Origin: Oryzomicrobium sp.
Lineage (GTDB): Bacteria > Pseudomonadota > Gammaproteobacteria > Burkholderiales > Rhodocyclaceae
Direction of reading: 5' to 3'
NCBI RefSeq assembly: GCF_021287045.1
Contig: NZ_JAJTBG010000013.1
Span: 1 to 64,000 of the forward strand
Length of the DNA: 64,000 bases
Part shown: positions 35,676 to 43,803 of the stretch, piece by piece
Layout: each line of letters begins with the position of its first letter
Position numbering within the stretch: the stretch's first letter is position 1
Notes under the pieces: model-generated
Told to the model about the DNA's origin: nothing
The model's database searches: none
The model's input: the letters and a program-made list of their open reading frames with translations, nothing else
Translations under genes and position numbers: made by a program

Positions 35676-36065
35676 ATGAAACGTTCGCAACAGGTTTCGC
35701 TGGTGGTGCTGGGAACGATGGGGTTCGCCCTGTTCCACGGCTGCGACGACGATCCCAAGCAGGAAGTCATGGAGCCCCGCTACGCCAGCGCCGAGGATTG
35801 TCAGCGGGATTGGGGCGAGGACCCGCGCAACTGCACCCGCAACAGCGGCGGTTCAGGCGGCGGTGGCTACGTGGGGCCGCGCTACTACTGGGACCGCAGC
35901 CAGGGCACCCCGGTGGCGGTGGAGCCGGACGGGCGCCAGCGCGTCCTGACCAATACCCGGATCACTTCGGACCTGGCGCCGCCCTCGGCTCGCAGCGTCA
36001 CCACTTCCTGGGTTTCCCGGGGCGGCTTCGGCGGTACCGGCGTGCGCATGTCGGGAGGCAGCTGA
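35676..36065 (+). CDS. YgiB-like (DUF1190) protein
   Basis: 129 residues from ATG 35676, with GAGGAGGG just upstream. It begins with a basic-hydrophobic leader (MKRSQQVSLVVLGTMGFALF) ending at a Cys (HGCDDD), as in YgiB. The remainder is Gly/Ser-rich with YYWDRSQGTPVAVEPDG and a Gly-rich end. Probably anchored in or exported to the envelope. It lies directly before the ATP-grasp gene, as ygiB lies before ygiC in E. coli. Confidence 0.85.
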   Translation: MKRSQQVSLVVLGTMGFALFHGCDDDPKQEVMEPRYASAEDCQRDWGEDPRNCTRNSGGSGGGGYVGPRYYWDRSQGTPVAVEPDGRQRVLTNTRITSDLAPPSARSVTTSWVSRGGFGGTGVRMSGGS

Positions 36066-36066
36066 G

Positions 36067-37206
36067 GTGCGCCGCCTGGCCATCGCCCCGCGCCCCGACT
36101 TCCAGGCCCGGCTGGAGGCGGTCGGCCTCTCCTTCCACAGCTGGGACGATTATTGGCGCGAAGACGTCTGCTACGCCTTCAGCGCCGCACAGATCGACCA
36201 CCTGGAAGCGGTGACCCTCGAACTGCACCGCATGTGCGTCGAGGCGGCCCGCTTCATCGTCGCCCGAGAACGCTTCGCCGACCTGGGTATTCCCGAGCCG
36301 TTCTGGGGCCCGATCGCCGAATCCCTGGCCCGGGACGACTTCTCGCTCTACGGCCGTTTCGACCTGGCCTACGACGGCCAGTCGGAACCCCGGTTGCTCG
36401 AATACAACGCCGACACCCCCACCTCGCTGCTGGAATCGGCGGTGGCCCAGTGGTACTGGCTGGAAGACCTGCGGGCCGGCGGACAGCCCCATCTCGACCA
36501 GTTCAATTCCCTGCACGAGCGGCTGGTGGAACAGTGGCGCCGCCTCGGCCGCCAGGGGGTGGAACGGGTCCATTTCACCTCGATGGCGGACAACGAGGAA
36601 GACTGGGTCTGCACCGCCTACCTGGCCGACACCGCCTTGCAGGCCGGGCTCCAGGCACCCCACCTGTACATCGGCGAACTGGGCTGGAGCGGCGCCAGCG
36701 GCGATTTCGTCGATCTGGACAACGCCCCGGTCGCGGCCCTGTTCAAGCTCTACCCCTGGGAGTGGCTGATGCGCGAGCCCTTCGGCTGCCACATCCCCGG
36801 CTCGGCCACCCGCTTCATCGAGCCGCTGTGGAAGTCCCTGCTCGCCTGCAAGGGGCTGTTGCCCATCCTCTGGGAGCTGTTTCCCGGCCATCCCAACCTG
36901 CTGCCGGCTTTTTTCGAAGCTGACCGGGGCCGCCTCGATTCCTACGCCCGAAAGCCTCTGTATTCCCGGGAGGGCGCCAATGTGGCCCTGTACGAGGGCG
37001 GGCGGCTGGTCGGCGAGGACGGCGGCCCCTACGGACAGGAAGGCTTCATCTACCAGGCGCTGCACCGGTTGCCCCGCTTCGGCGACCGCTACCCGGTGAT
37101 CGGCGCCTGGGTCGTCGGCGACGAACCGGCGGGCATCTGCCTGCGCGAGGACGTTTCGCCGATCACCACCAACATGAGCAACTTCGTGCCCCATTACTTC
37201 GAATGA
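36067..37206 (+). CDS. Glutathionylspermidine synthase-like ATP-grasp ligase (YgiC/YjfC family)
   Basis: 379 residues from GTG 36067, one base after the previous stop. Family marks are YWREDVCYAFSAAQIDHLE, DLAYDGQSEPRLLEYNADTP (the ATP-grasp acidic cluster) and PHYFE at the end. Known relatives ligate glutathione to spermidine in E. coli Gss and trypanosomes; YgiC itself has not shown that activity. The link to homospermidine synthase here suggests a homospermidine conjugate as product, which is inference. Confidence 0.9.
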   Translation: MRRLAIAPRPDFQARLEAVGLSFHSWDDYWREDVCYAFSAAQIDHLEAVTLELHRMCVEAARFIVARERFADLGIPEPFWGPIAESLARDDFSLYGRFDLAYDGQSEPRLLEYNADTPTSLLESAVAQWYWLEDLRAGGQPHLDQFNSLHERLVEQWRRLGRQGVERVHFTSMADNEEDWVCTAYLADTALQAGLQAPHLYIGELGWSGASGDFVDLDNAPVAALFKLYPWEWLMREPFGCHIPGSATRFIEPLWKSLLACKGLLPILWELFPGHPNLLPAFFEADRGRLDSYARKPLYSREGANVALYEGGRLVGEDGGPYGQEGFIYQALHRLPRFGDRYPVIGAWVVGDEPAGICLREDVSPITTNMSNFVPHYFE

Positions 37207-37592
37207 GGACCGCCATGGCCCCCGTGATCGCTTTTCTCCAGTACTTCTCCGCCGCCGTGGTCTTGCTGCTCGCCTTCGCGGCCCTCTACGTCAAGGTCAC
37301 GCCCTACGACGATTTCGCCCTGATCCGGGAGAACAACAGCGCGGCCGCCATTTCCCTGGGCGGGGCCATGCTGGGCTTCACCTTCCCCCTCATGGCGGCC
37401 ATCTACTACACCCACGACCTAGTGGAAATGCTCAAGTGGGCGGCCATCACCGGCGCCGTCCAACTGGTCATCTTCGCCGCCATGCGCCGCTACGCCCGGC
37501 GGATCGAGGAAGGCTGCACGGCCCCGGCGATCCTCATGGCCTGCGCCGCCGTCGCCATCGGTCTGCTCAACGGGGTGTGCATCAGCTACTGA
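37203..37592 (+). CDS. DUF350 (YjfL-type) membrane protein
   Basis: 129 residues; ATG 37203 overlaps the previous stop (ATGA). Four hydrophobic helices and the RENNSAAAISLGGAMLGFTF motif define DUF350. In E. coli, yjfL accompanies yjfC, the paralogue of ygiC. It is translationally coupled to the ligase and is likely a membrane partner of the pathway. A terminator follows. Confidence 0.92.
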   Translation: MRTAMAPVIAFLQYFSAAVVLLLAFAALYVKVTPYDDFALIRENNSAAAISLGGAMLGFTFPLMAAIYYTHDLVEMLKWAAITGAVQLVIFAAMRRYARRIEEGCTAPAILMACAAVAIGLLNGVCISY

Positions 37593-37626
37593 CGCTGCCT
37601 TCGCACCACCCCAAGCCAACAGAACA

Positions 37627-37659
37627 GGCAGCCGGGAGCGATCCCGCGCTGCCTTTTTT
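37627..37659 (+). terminator. Rho-independent terminator of the polyamine operon
   Basis: GGCAGCCGGGA pairs with TCCCGCGCTGCC (one bulge), followed by six T. It also lies against the end of the convergent thpR gene. Confidence 0.9.
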
Positions 37660-37669
37660 CATCTGGGGC

Positions 37670-38239
37670 TCAGGCGGTGGCCGGGTAGCGTTCCAGCACC
37701 GTGTAGGGTGATTCCTGGCCCGGGCGGCTTTCCACCAGCACGTAGTCGCGGACCTGCCAGCGCAGGGGCAGGGGCGGAACGGCCGGTACCAACCTGCCGG
37801 CCCGGCGGGCCAGGGTGACGTGGGGGTGGAAGTCGGCGCTGTCGGTGGGCAGGCCCAGGTCGGCCAGGCGCTTTCCCAGGGCGGCGTGAAGGTCCGCCAT
37901 GCCCGGCGCCATCGCGTCCGTGGCGAGCACGGCAATGCCGTGACGCCAAAGGTCCGTCCGCTCCAGCCCGAAGGCGAAGGGGGCGAAGGGGATTTTCAGG
38001 CCATGGCGGATTTCCGCCAGGCGCGAACGCGGCACGTGGCCGATGTAGTGCAGGGTCAGGTGCAGGGTGTCGGGCCGCATCAGCCGGGTGCCGGCCGCCG
38101 CGCTCCAGGCGTCCCGCTGCCGCACCAGGGCCCGGCGCACGCCCGCATCGGGCCACAGGGCGAGGAACAGCCGCACCTCCTCGCCGGCGGCGGGGGGATG
38201 TGCAGGTGGCCGAGGAGGCGGAAGAGGGAGCGTGCTCAC
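37670..38239 (-). CDS. thpR: RNA 2',3'-cyclic phosphodiesterase (2'-5' RNA ligase family)
   Basis: 189 residues from GTG 38239 (VSTLPLPPPRPPAH); a longer version from 38314 would run into the leader of the divergent gene. The two HxTx motifs are present: HLTLHYIGHV and HPHVTLARR, about 85 residues apart, with VRLFLALWPD at the start of the fold. It hydrolyses 2',3'-cyclic phosphate ends of RNA. Cytoplasmic. Confidence 0.9.
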   Translation of the reverse strand: MSTLPLPPPRPPAHPPAAGEEVRLFLALWPDAGVRRALVRQRDAWSAAAGTRLMRPDTLHLTLHYIGHVPRSRLAEIRHGLKIPFAPFAFGLERTDLWRHGIAVLATDAMAPGMADLHAALGKRLADLGLPTDSADFHPHVTLARRAGRLVPAVPPLPLRWQVRDYVLVESRPGQESPYTVLERYPATA

Positions 38240-38355
38240 TCTGCCAGTGTAGCGCCGCCAGCCCCCGAAACGCCCCGGGACAACGCCGGCCGGGAACTGC
38301 CGCGCCCGCGCCATGGCCCAAGCAACAGGGACGGTTTGGCGCGAAGGAGAGTCTC

Positions 38356-39138
38356 ATGCCCTGGGAATCTGGAATATCCGGCGGTGTCTTTGGCGGCTAC
38401 GGCATCGTCGTGGTGCTGCTCGTGCTGTTGGCGTTTGCGTCGATCCGCATCTTCCGCGAGTACGAGCGGGGCGTGGTGTTCACCCTGGGCCGTTTCTGGA
38501 AGGTGAAGGGGCCGGGGCTGGTGATCATCGTCCCGGCCATCCAGCAGGTGGTGCGGGTCGATCTGCGCACTATCGTGCTGGAGGTACCGACCCAGGACGT
38601 GATCTCCCGGGACAACGTGTCGGTCAAGGTCAGCGCCGTGGTCTATCTACGCGTGGTCGACTCGGCCAAGGCCATCATCCAGGTGGAGGATTACCTCAAC
38701 GCCACCAGCCAGCTGGCCCAGACCATGCTGCGCTCGGTGCTCGGCAAGCACCAACTGGACGACATGCTGGCGGAGCGGGAGCGGCTCAACCTGGACATCC
38801 AGCAGGCCCTGGACGCCCAAACCGATACCTGGGGCATCAAGGTGTCCAACGTGGAGATCAAACAGGTGGACCTGACCGAATCCATGATCCGGGCCATCGC
38901 CCGCCAGGCCGAGGCGGAGCGGGAGCGGCGCGCCAAGGTGATCCACGCCGAGGGCGAGTTGCAGGCCGCCGAAAAGCTCTTCCAGGCCGCCCAGATCCTG
39001 TCCCAGCAGCCCCAGGCGATCCAGCTGCGTTACCTGGAAACCCTCACCGTGATCGGCGCCGACAAGAACACCACGGTGATCTTTCCCCTGCCGATGGACC
39101 TGGTGAGCGCCTTTCTCGACCGGGTACGCCAGCCCTGA
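38356..39138 (+). CDS. SPFH/band 7 (slipin, stomatin-like) membrane protein
   Basis: 260 residues from ATG 38356, with AAGGAGA before it. One N-terminal membrane helix (IVVVLLVLLAFASIRIF) is followed by the SPFH domain (REYERGVVFTLGRFWKVKGP, DVISRDNVSVKVSAVVYLRV) and a Glu/Ala-rich helix (RQAEAERERRAKVIHAEGEL) ending in PLPMDLVSAFL. This is the slipin type that usually pairs with a NfeD protease homologue; no nfeD is seen here. The role is in membrane microdomains or quality control. Confidence 0.92.
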   Translation: MPWESGISGGVFGGYGIVVVLLVLLAFASIRIFREYERGVVFTLGRFWKVKGPGLVIIVPAIQQVVRVDLRTIVLEVPTQDVISRDNVSVKVSAVVYLRVVDSAKAIIQVEDYLNATSQLAQTMLRSVLGKHQLDDMLAERERLNLDIQQALDAQTDTWGIKVSNVEIKQVDLTESMIRAIARQAEAERERRAKVIHAEGELQAAEKLFQAAQILSQQPQAIQLRYLETLTVIGADKNTTVIFPLPMDLVSAFLDRVRQP

Positions 39139-39151
39139 ACCGGAGCGAGCC

Positions 39152-39424
39152 ATGAGCCACAAGCACCTGACCCTGCTGCGCGCCGTATTCAAGGACCCGC
39201 CCAGCGCCAACATCCATTGGCGCGAGGTGGAATCCCTGCTGCACAACCTGGGCGCCACCATCGAACCCAGCCACGGCGCCCGCTTCAAGGTGGTCCTCAA
39301 CCACCAGGAAGGCTTCATCCACCACCCCCACAACAGCTCCACCTGCACCCGGCAGGACATCAAGCAGCTGCGCGAACTGCTCACCCAGGCGGGGGTGAGC
39401 CTGGCGGCCTACGAAGAAGGTTGA
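39152..39424 (+). CDS. HicA-like (YcfA family) protein
   Basis: 90 residues, 13 bases after the SPFH gene and probably co-transcribed. The small double-stranded-RNA-binding-like fold of HicA is suggested by WREVESLLHNLGATIEPSHG, FIHHPHNSSTCTRQDIKQLR. HicA toxins cleave mRNA and are paired with HicB, but there is no hicB on either side, so it is a solitary member or one with another function. Confidence 0.75.
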   Translation: MSHKHLTLLRAVFKDPPSANIHWREVESLLHNLGATIEPSHGARFKVVLNHQEGFIHHPHNSSTCTRQDIKQLRELLTQAGVSLAAYEEG

Positions 39425-39448
39425 GGCTGGCCCTGCACCGAGCGCCAG

Positions 39449-40648
39449 TCAGCGTCCATCGGGGGCGAACAGCTCGCCCTGGCGCTGCGGACGGGTGAGG
39501 GTTGCCTTGGCGTCGTCCAGCTCGGCCAGAGGCGTCAGGGTGCCAACCCGCACGCCCAGCAGGCGCAGGCGCTGGTCCAGGGGTACCCGTTTCAGGCATT
39601 CCCCCGCCGCTCGGCGGATGGTGGCGGCGTCGGCCACCGGCAGGGGCAGGGTCGCGTCCCGGGTGACGGTGTGGAAGTCGGCGTAGCGCAGCTTGATGCC
39701 GATGGTGCGTCCGGCGTAGCCCTTGCGCTTGAGGTCGGCGGCCACCTTCTCGCACAGGTCGGTGAAGATTTCGCTCAAGGCGGCCCGGTCCTGGCGCGGG
39801 TGCAAATCCCGGGCGAAGGTGGTTTCGCGGCTGATGGAACGGGGTTCCGGGTTGAGGGACAGTTCCCGGTCGTCGATGCCGTGGGCGGCTGCGTGGAGCC
39901 AGGCCCCGTAGCTGCGGCCGAACTGGGCGACGAGAAAGTCTTCCGCCGTGGCCGCCAGTTCGCCGATGGTGTGGATGCCCAGGCCGGCGAGCTTTTCCGT
40001 GGCCTTGGGGCCGATGCCGTTCACCTTCTTCACCGGCAGGGGCCAGATGCGGGTGGGGATATCCTCCGGGCCGAGCAGGGTCAGGCCGTTCGGCTTGTCC
40101 AGGTCCGAGCAGATCTTGGCCAGCAGCTTGTTGGGGGTGACGCCGATGGAGCAGGTGAGGCCGGTGGCAGCGAACACGGCGTCCTTGATGCGCCGGGCCA
40201 GGGCCTCGGTCTCCCCCGGCACGTCGGTGAGGTCGATGTAAATCTCGTCCACGCCCCGGTCCTCGATGCAGGGGGCGATTTCGGCCACCGCCGCCTTGAA
40301 GCGCCGTGAGGCGTTGCGGTAGGCCTCGAAGTCCGCCGGCAGCAGGATGGCGTCCGGCGCCAGCTGGGCCGACTTCATCAGCCCCATGGCGGAAAACACC
40401 CCCAGGGCCCGGGCTTCGTAGGTGGAGGTGGTGACCACCCCACGGCCCACGTAGTCGCGCAGCCGGGCGTAGCGCCGGGTGCCGTCGGGCTGCGTCACCG
40501 GCGCGTCCACGCTGCGCCCACCCACCACCACCGGCTGGCCGCGCAGGTCCGGGTAGCGCAGCAATTCCACGGAGGCGAAGAACGCATCCATGTCCAGATG
40601 GGCAATGCGGCGGTGAGCGGAGAGGGAAGCGGGGTGGGGACTGCTCAT
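39449..40648 (-). CDS. dinB: DNA polymerase IV (Y-family)
   Basis: 399 residues. The N-terminal LDMDAFFASVELLRYPDLRG with the metal-binding Asp, EDRGVDEIYIDLTD with the catalytic Asp-Glu, CSIGVTPNKLLAKICSDLDK and the GIGPKATEKLAGLGI helix-hairpin-helix are all present. It copies damaged DNA with low fidelity. The end lacks a clear beta-clamp motif, which I could not place. It is 70 bases from the nuclease fusion gene on the same strand. Confidence 0.95.
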   Translation of the reverse strand: MSSPHPASLSAHRRIAHLDMDAFFASVELLRYPDLRGQPVVVGGRSVDAPVTQPDGTRRYARLRDYVGRGVVTTSTYEARALGVFSAMGLMKSAQLAPDAILLPADFEAYRNASRRFKAAVAEIAPCIEDRGVDEIYIDLTDVPGETEALARRIKDAVFAATGLTCSIGVTPNKLLAKICSDLDKPNGLTLLGPEDIPTRIWPLPVKKVNGIGPKATEKLAGLGIHTIGELAATAEDFLVAQFGRSYGAWLHAAAHGIDDRELSLNPEPRSISRETTFARDLHPRQDRAALSEIFTDLCEKVAADLKRKGYAGRTIGIKLRYADFHTVTRDATLPLPVADAATIRRAAGECLKRVPLDQRLRLLGVRVGTLTPLAELDDAKATLTRPQRQGELFAPDGR

Positions 40649-40718
40649 GACGGCGTGGAGCGGTGCAGAACGGTGGCAAGGACGCCAGAAGGGACGGTGC
40701 CGGGGCGTTCCTTGAGGC

Positions 40719-41837
40719 TCAGTTCCGGGTCAGGCGCAGCACCCGGACCCGGGGCTTGGCCAAGTGTTTGACCAGCAGGGTGTAGGTGTGGCCGTCGAAG
40801 GGCGGCCGCTCGGCGGCCAGCAGGGGCGGCACTGCCGCCTCGCCGTCGGCGGTGCCCAGGTAGCGCCAGTCGTCCAGCAGGTGCAGGCCGGCGCCCTCGC
40901 GGACGGCGATCGGCCCGCCGTAGGGCCAGGGGGCCAGTTGCGCCCGGCTCAGGGCGACCTTTGGCTGGCGGTTGTGGCGGGGGCGGAGCCGCCGCACCAG
41001 ATCGGCCTCGGCGAGCTGGGTGCCCAGTTCGCCGCCGGTTTCGATCCAGTCGATGCGCCGCACCTGTTCGGCCAGGGCCGCCTCCCGAGGGGAGGGCCGG
41101 GCCTTGCCGAAGTGGGCCAGCACCCGCCGGCGCAGGCCGCTGCTCTTACCCACGTAGAGGGCTTGATCGTCCTCGCCGTAGAAGAGATAGACCCCGGGGC
41201 CCTCGGGGATTTCTTCCGCCAGATTCGGGTCCAGTTGCGGTGGCAGTTTGGGTTGAGCGGTGAGGGCGGCCACCTCGGCGTCGATCCTCGCCTCGCTCAG
41301 TTCGGCCCTGGCCTTCTGCCAGAAGTGCCAGATCACCCGGGCATCGTCCAGGGCGCGGTGGCGGGCGGCCACCGTCAGGCCGTGGCGGGCGATCAGGGCG
41401 TCCAGTCCGTGGCGCGGCTCTTCCGGGTAGAGCCGGCGCGACAGGCGCACGGTGCATAGCACCGTCGCCTTGAGGTCGATGCCCAGGCGCTTGAATTCGC
41501 TCTTGAGAAAGCCGTGGTCGAAGCGGGCGTTGTGGGCGATGAACAGCCGGCCGGCGAGCCGTTCCTGCACCGCATCGGCCACTTCGGCGAAGACCGGGGC
41601 GCCGGCCACCATGGCGTCGTCGATGCCGGTGAGCTTCTGGATGAAGGGGGGAATGGGGGTCTGGGGATTGACCAGGGTGCTCCATTCGGCCACCCCGCCG
41701 GCGTCCACGGTGACGATGCCGATTTCGGTGATGCGATCCAGGGCGGCGGTGCCGCCGGTGGTTTCCAGGTCGATGAAGGCGAGGGGTTGCACGGTGTGTA
41801 GGTGAAAGGCGCCCGGCTGCGGCCGGGGCGTAATCAA
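40719..41837 (-). CDS. DnaQ-like 3'-5' exonuclease fused to a GIY-YIG domain
   Basis: 372 residues. The exonuclease occupies about 18-190: ExoI FIDLETTGG, ExoII HNARFDHGFL and ExoIII HRALDDARVIWHF. The GIY-YIG nuclease of UvrC/Cho type follows at about 208-300 (GPGVYLFYGEDDQALYVGKS). This fusion is known in proteobacteria in place of a separate Cho. Its neighbourhood with dinB points to DNA repair. The start is taken at ATG 41837; a start at an internal codon nearer residue 16 is possible. Confidence 0.9.
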   Translation of the reverse strand: MITPRPQPGAFHLHTVQPLAFIDLETTGGTAALDRITEIGIVTVDAGGVAEWSTLVNPQTPIPPFIQKLTGIDDAMVAGAPVFAEVADAVQERLAGRLFIAHNARFDHGFLKSEFKRLGIDLKATVLCTVRLSRRLYPEEPRHGLDALIARHGLTVAARHRALDDARVIWHFWQKARAELSEARIDAEVAALTAQPKLPPQLDPNLAEEIPEGPGVYLFYGEDDQALYVGKSSGLRRRVLAHFGKARPSPREAALAEQVRRIDWIETGGELGTQLAEADLVRRLRPRHNRQPKVALSRAQLAPWPYGGPIAVREGAGLHLLDDWRYLGTADGEAAVPPLLAAERPPFDGHTYTLLVKHLAKPRVRVLRLTRN

Positions 41838-41940
41838 GATTGACTGTATATAAAAACAGTATGTGGCGTATTGCCTAGTTCGGCAAGGGGGAGGGGCTGT
41901 TCTCCGGCCGGGGAGCCGGAGCGGAGTCTCCTGTAAACGG

Positions 41941-41969
41941 ACGCGGCGCCGGGGAGTCCGGCGCCGCGT
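41941..41969. terminator. GC-rich hairpin downstream of the uracil permease gene
   Basis: Perfect 12-bp stem ACGCGGCGCCGG (41941-41952 and 41958-41969) with a 5-base loop, 60 bases past the permease stop. It lacks a T-run on either side, so as a terminator it would be weak or Rho-assisted. Confidence 0.55.
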
Positions 41970-42027
41970 TGCGAGCAGAGCGAATGGGTCGAATGGGGCG
42001 GGTGGGTCGATTGTCGCGGCAGACGGG

Positions 42028-43293
42028 TCAGACCAGGTTGTCCACCGCCGCCGTGTCCGGTTCCCCGGCCGTGCGGGGTGCGGCGGGCAGGATCAGGTTG
42101 AGCAGCACCGCCAGCACGCCGCACAGGCTGATGCCCTGGAGGCTGAAATTGCCGATCGAAACGCCCAGGCCGCCGATGCCGGTGACCAGGGTGACCGAGA
42201 TGATGCACAGGTTGCGCGGGTTCATCAGATCCACCTTGGCGTCCATCAGGGTCTTGAGGCCGATGCCGGCGATGGAGCCGAACAGCAGCACCATGATGCC
42301 GCCCATCACCGGCATGGGGATGGTCTGGAGCAGGGCGCCGAACTTGCCGACGAAGGCCATGACGATGGCGAAGCCGGCGGCCCAGGTCATCACCACCGGG
42401 TTGAAGTTGCGGGTCAGCATCACCGCCCCGGTCACCTCGCCGTAGGTGGTCACCGGCGGGCCGCCGAACAGGCCCACCACGTTCACCGCCAGGCCGTCGC
42501 CGAGCAGGGTGCGGTGCAGGCCGGGTTCCGCGGTGAAGTCCTTGCCCACCACCGAGCCGATGGCCAGCACGCCGCCGACGTGCTCGACGATGGGGGCGAT
42601 GGCCACCGGGATCATGAACAGGATTGCCGCCAGATTGAATTCCGGCGTGCCGAACTGGGGTACCGCCAGCCAGGCGGCGTCGCTCACCTTGGCAAAATCG
42701 ACGATGCCCGCCGCCAGGGAGGCCCCGTAGCCCACGGCCACGCCGACCAGGATCGGCACCAGCTTGAGCAGCCCCTTGGCGCGGATGGCGGTGAGCATGG
42801 TGGCCGCCAGGGAAATGGCGGCAATGGCGATGGCCGTGCCGTAGGGCACCACCTGCTGGTCGCCGGCCTTGCCGCTGGCCATGTTCACCGCCACCTGGGC
42901 CAGGCCCAGGCCGATCACCATCACCACCGGGCCGATCACCACCGGCGGCAGCAGGCGGTGGATGAGGCCCACGCCGCGCCACTTCACCAGGGCGGCGGCC
43001 ACGTAGTAGAAGAACGAAGCGCAGGCCAGGGCGCCCAGGGTGGCGGGCATGCCCCAGGTTTGCACCGAATAGATCACCGGGGCGATGAAGGCGAAGGACG
43101 AGCCCAGGTAGATGGGCACCCGGCGCTTGGTGCACACCTGAAAAATCAGGGTACCGACCCCGGCGCCGAGCAGCGCCAGGCTGGGGTTGAGGCCGGTGAG
43201 CAGGGGCACCAGCACGGTGGCGCCGAAGGCGACAAAGAGAATCTGGGCGCCGGACAGGGCGATGCGCCAGGTGGGGTCCCGATGGGTGGTCAT
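42028..43293 (-). CDS. Uracil/xanthine permease (NCS2 family, UraA-like)
   Basis: 421 residues from ATG 43293 (MTTHRDPTWRIALSGAQILF); upstream in-frame codons have no support. About 12-14 membrane helices. The NCS2 signature region appears as APIVEHVGGVLAIGSVVGKD, then GGPPVTTYGEVTGAVMLTRN, as in UraA, where His and Glu residues bind uracil. It imports uracil with protons across the inner membrane. Confidence 0.92.
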   Translation of the reverse strand: MTTHRDPTWRIALSGAQILFVAFGATVLVPLLTGLNPSLALLGAGVGTLIFQVCTKRRVPIYLGSSFAFIAPVIYSVQTWGMPATLGALACASFFYYVAAALVKWRGVGLIHRLLPPVVIGPVVMVIGLGLAQVAVNMASGKAGDQQVVPYGTAIAIAAISLAATMLTAIRAKGLLKLVPILVGVAVGYGASLAAGIVDFAKVSDAAWLAVPQFGTPEFNLAAILFMIPVAIAPIVEHVGGVLAIGSVVGKDFTAEPGLHRTLLGDGLAVNVVGLFGGPPVTTYGEVTGAVMLTRNFNPVVMTWAAGFAIVMAFVGKFGALLQTIPMPVMGGIMVLLFGSIAGIGLKTLMDAKVDLMNPRNLCIISVTLVTGIGGLGVSIGNFSLQGISLCGVLAVLLNLILPAAPRTAGEPDTAAVDNLV

Positions 43294-43631
43294 GGGCGAG
43301 GGTGTCCGTCGGAGCGGTTGGAACGGGTGGGGCCGGCGCGGCGTGGGCCCGGCGTGGGTTCGGCATGAGCCGATGCAACGGGGGCCATGCCGCGCGGGAG
43401 GATACGGCCTTGCGCGGGCCGCGTCCATGGCGCCGGGCAAGGCCGGGCGCCCTGCGCCCGTCACCGGGGGGAGGTGTTTGCGGCGTCAGCGGTTTTCCAC
43501 GGTTTTTGTGGACGTCCCTGTGGATAAATCCAAAAAACCTTTCCGCATCAGGAGGATGACGCGCTGCCGCAAAAATGGGCATGGCCGAAGGTCCGCGCCA
43601 GTATTGGCTTTCCGAGGTGTGCCCGTGGAGA

Positions 43632-43689
43632 CCCGCGCCAGTATTGACGCTACAGGCAGCCCATCTGGAGATCGGCCAGGGGCGCGGGG
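43632..43689. repeat. 58-bp intergenic repeat element, copy B
   Basis: Same length as 27986-28043, with 43 of 58 identical positions and the same inverted ends (CCCGCGCC, GGCGCGGG). A partial extra copy of its left end lies 40 bases upstream at 43593. Confidence 0.6.
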
Positions 43690-43757
43690 TTTGGGGCAGC
43701 CCCGACGGAACAGCCTCTTCCCATGGATGGTGCCGGGGTCATGGGAATGAGCCCCGG

Positions 43758-43792
43758 CCCGTGGTTGGTCCCGGCCGGGAGCCAACCACGGG
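43758..43792. terminator. Hairpin after the DyP operon
   Basis: CCCGTGGTTGGTCCCGG pairs with its complement through one bulge (43758-43774, 43775-43792), 12 bases past the peroxidase stop on the minus strand. No T-run is present; it may still end transcription or protect the transcript. Confidence 0.55.
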
Positions 43793-43803
43793 GAGGGGAC
43801 GGA

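Larger units (their letters stand above)
43294..43803. other. 510-base spacer between the permease and peroxidase genes
   Basis: No gene is supported; overlapping frames here lack motifs and starts. It contains the 58-bp repeat copy B, a 16-bp direct repeat (43593 and 43633, CCGCGCCAGTATTGGC with one difference) and a large hairpin near the peroxidase gene end. Confidence 0.6.
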
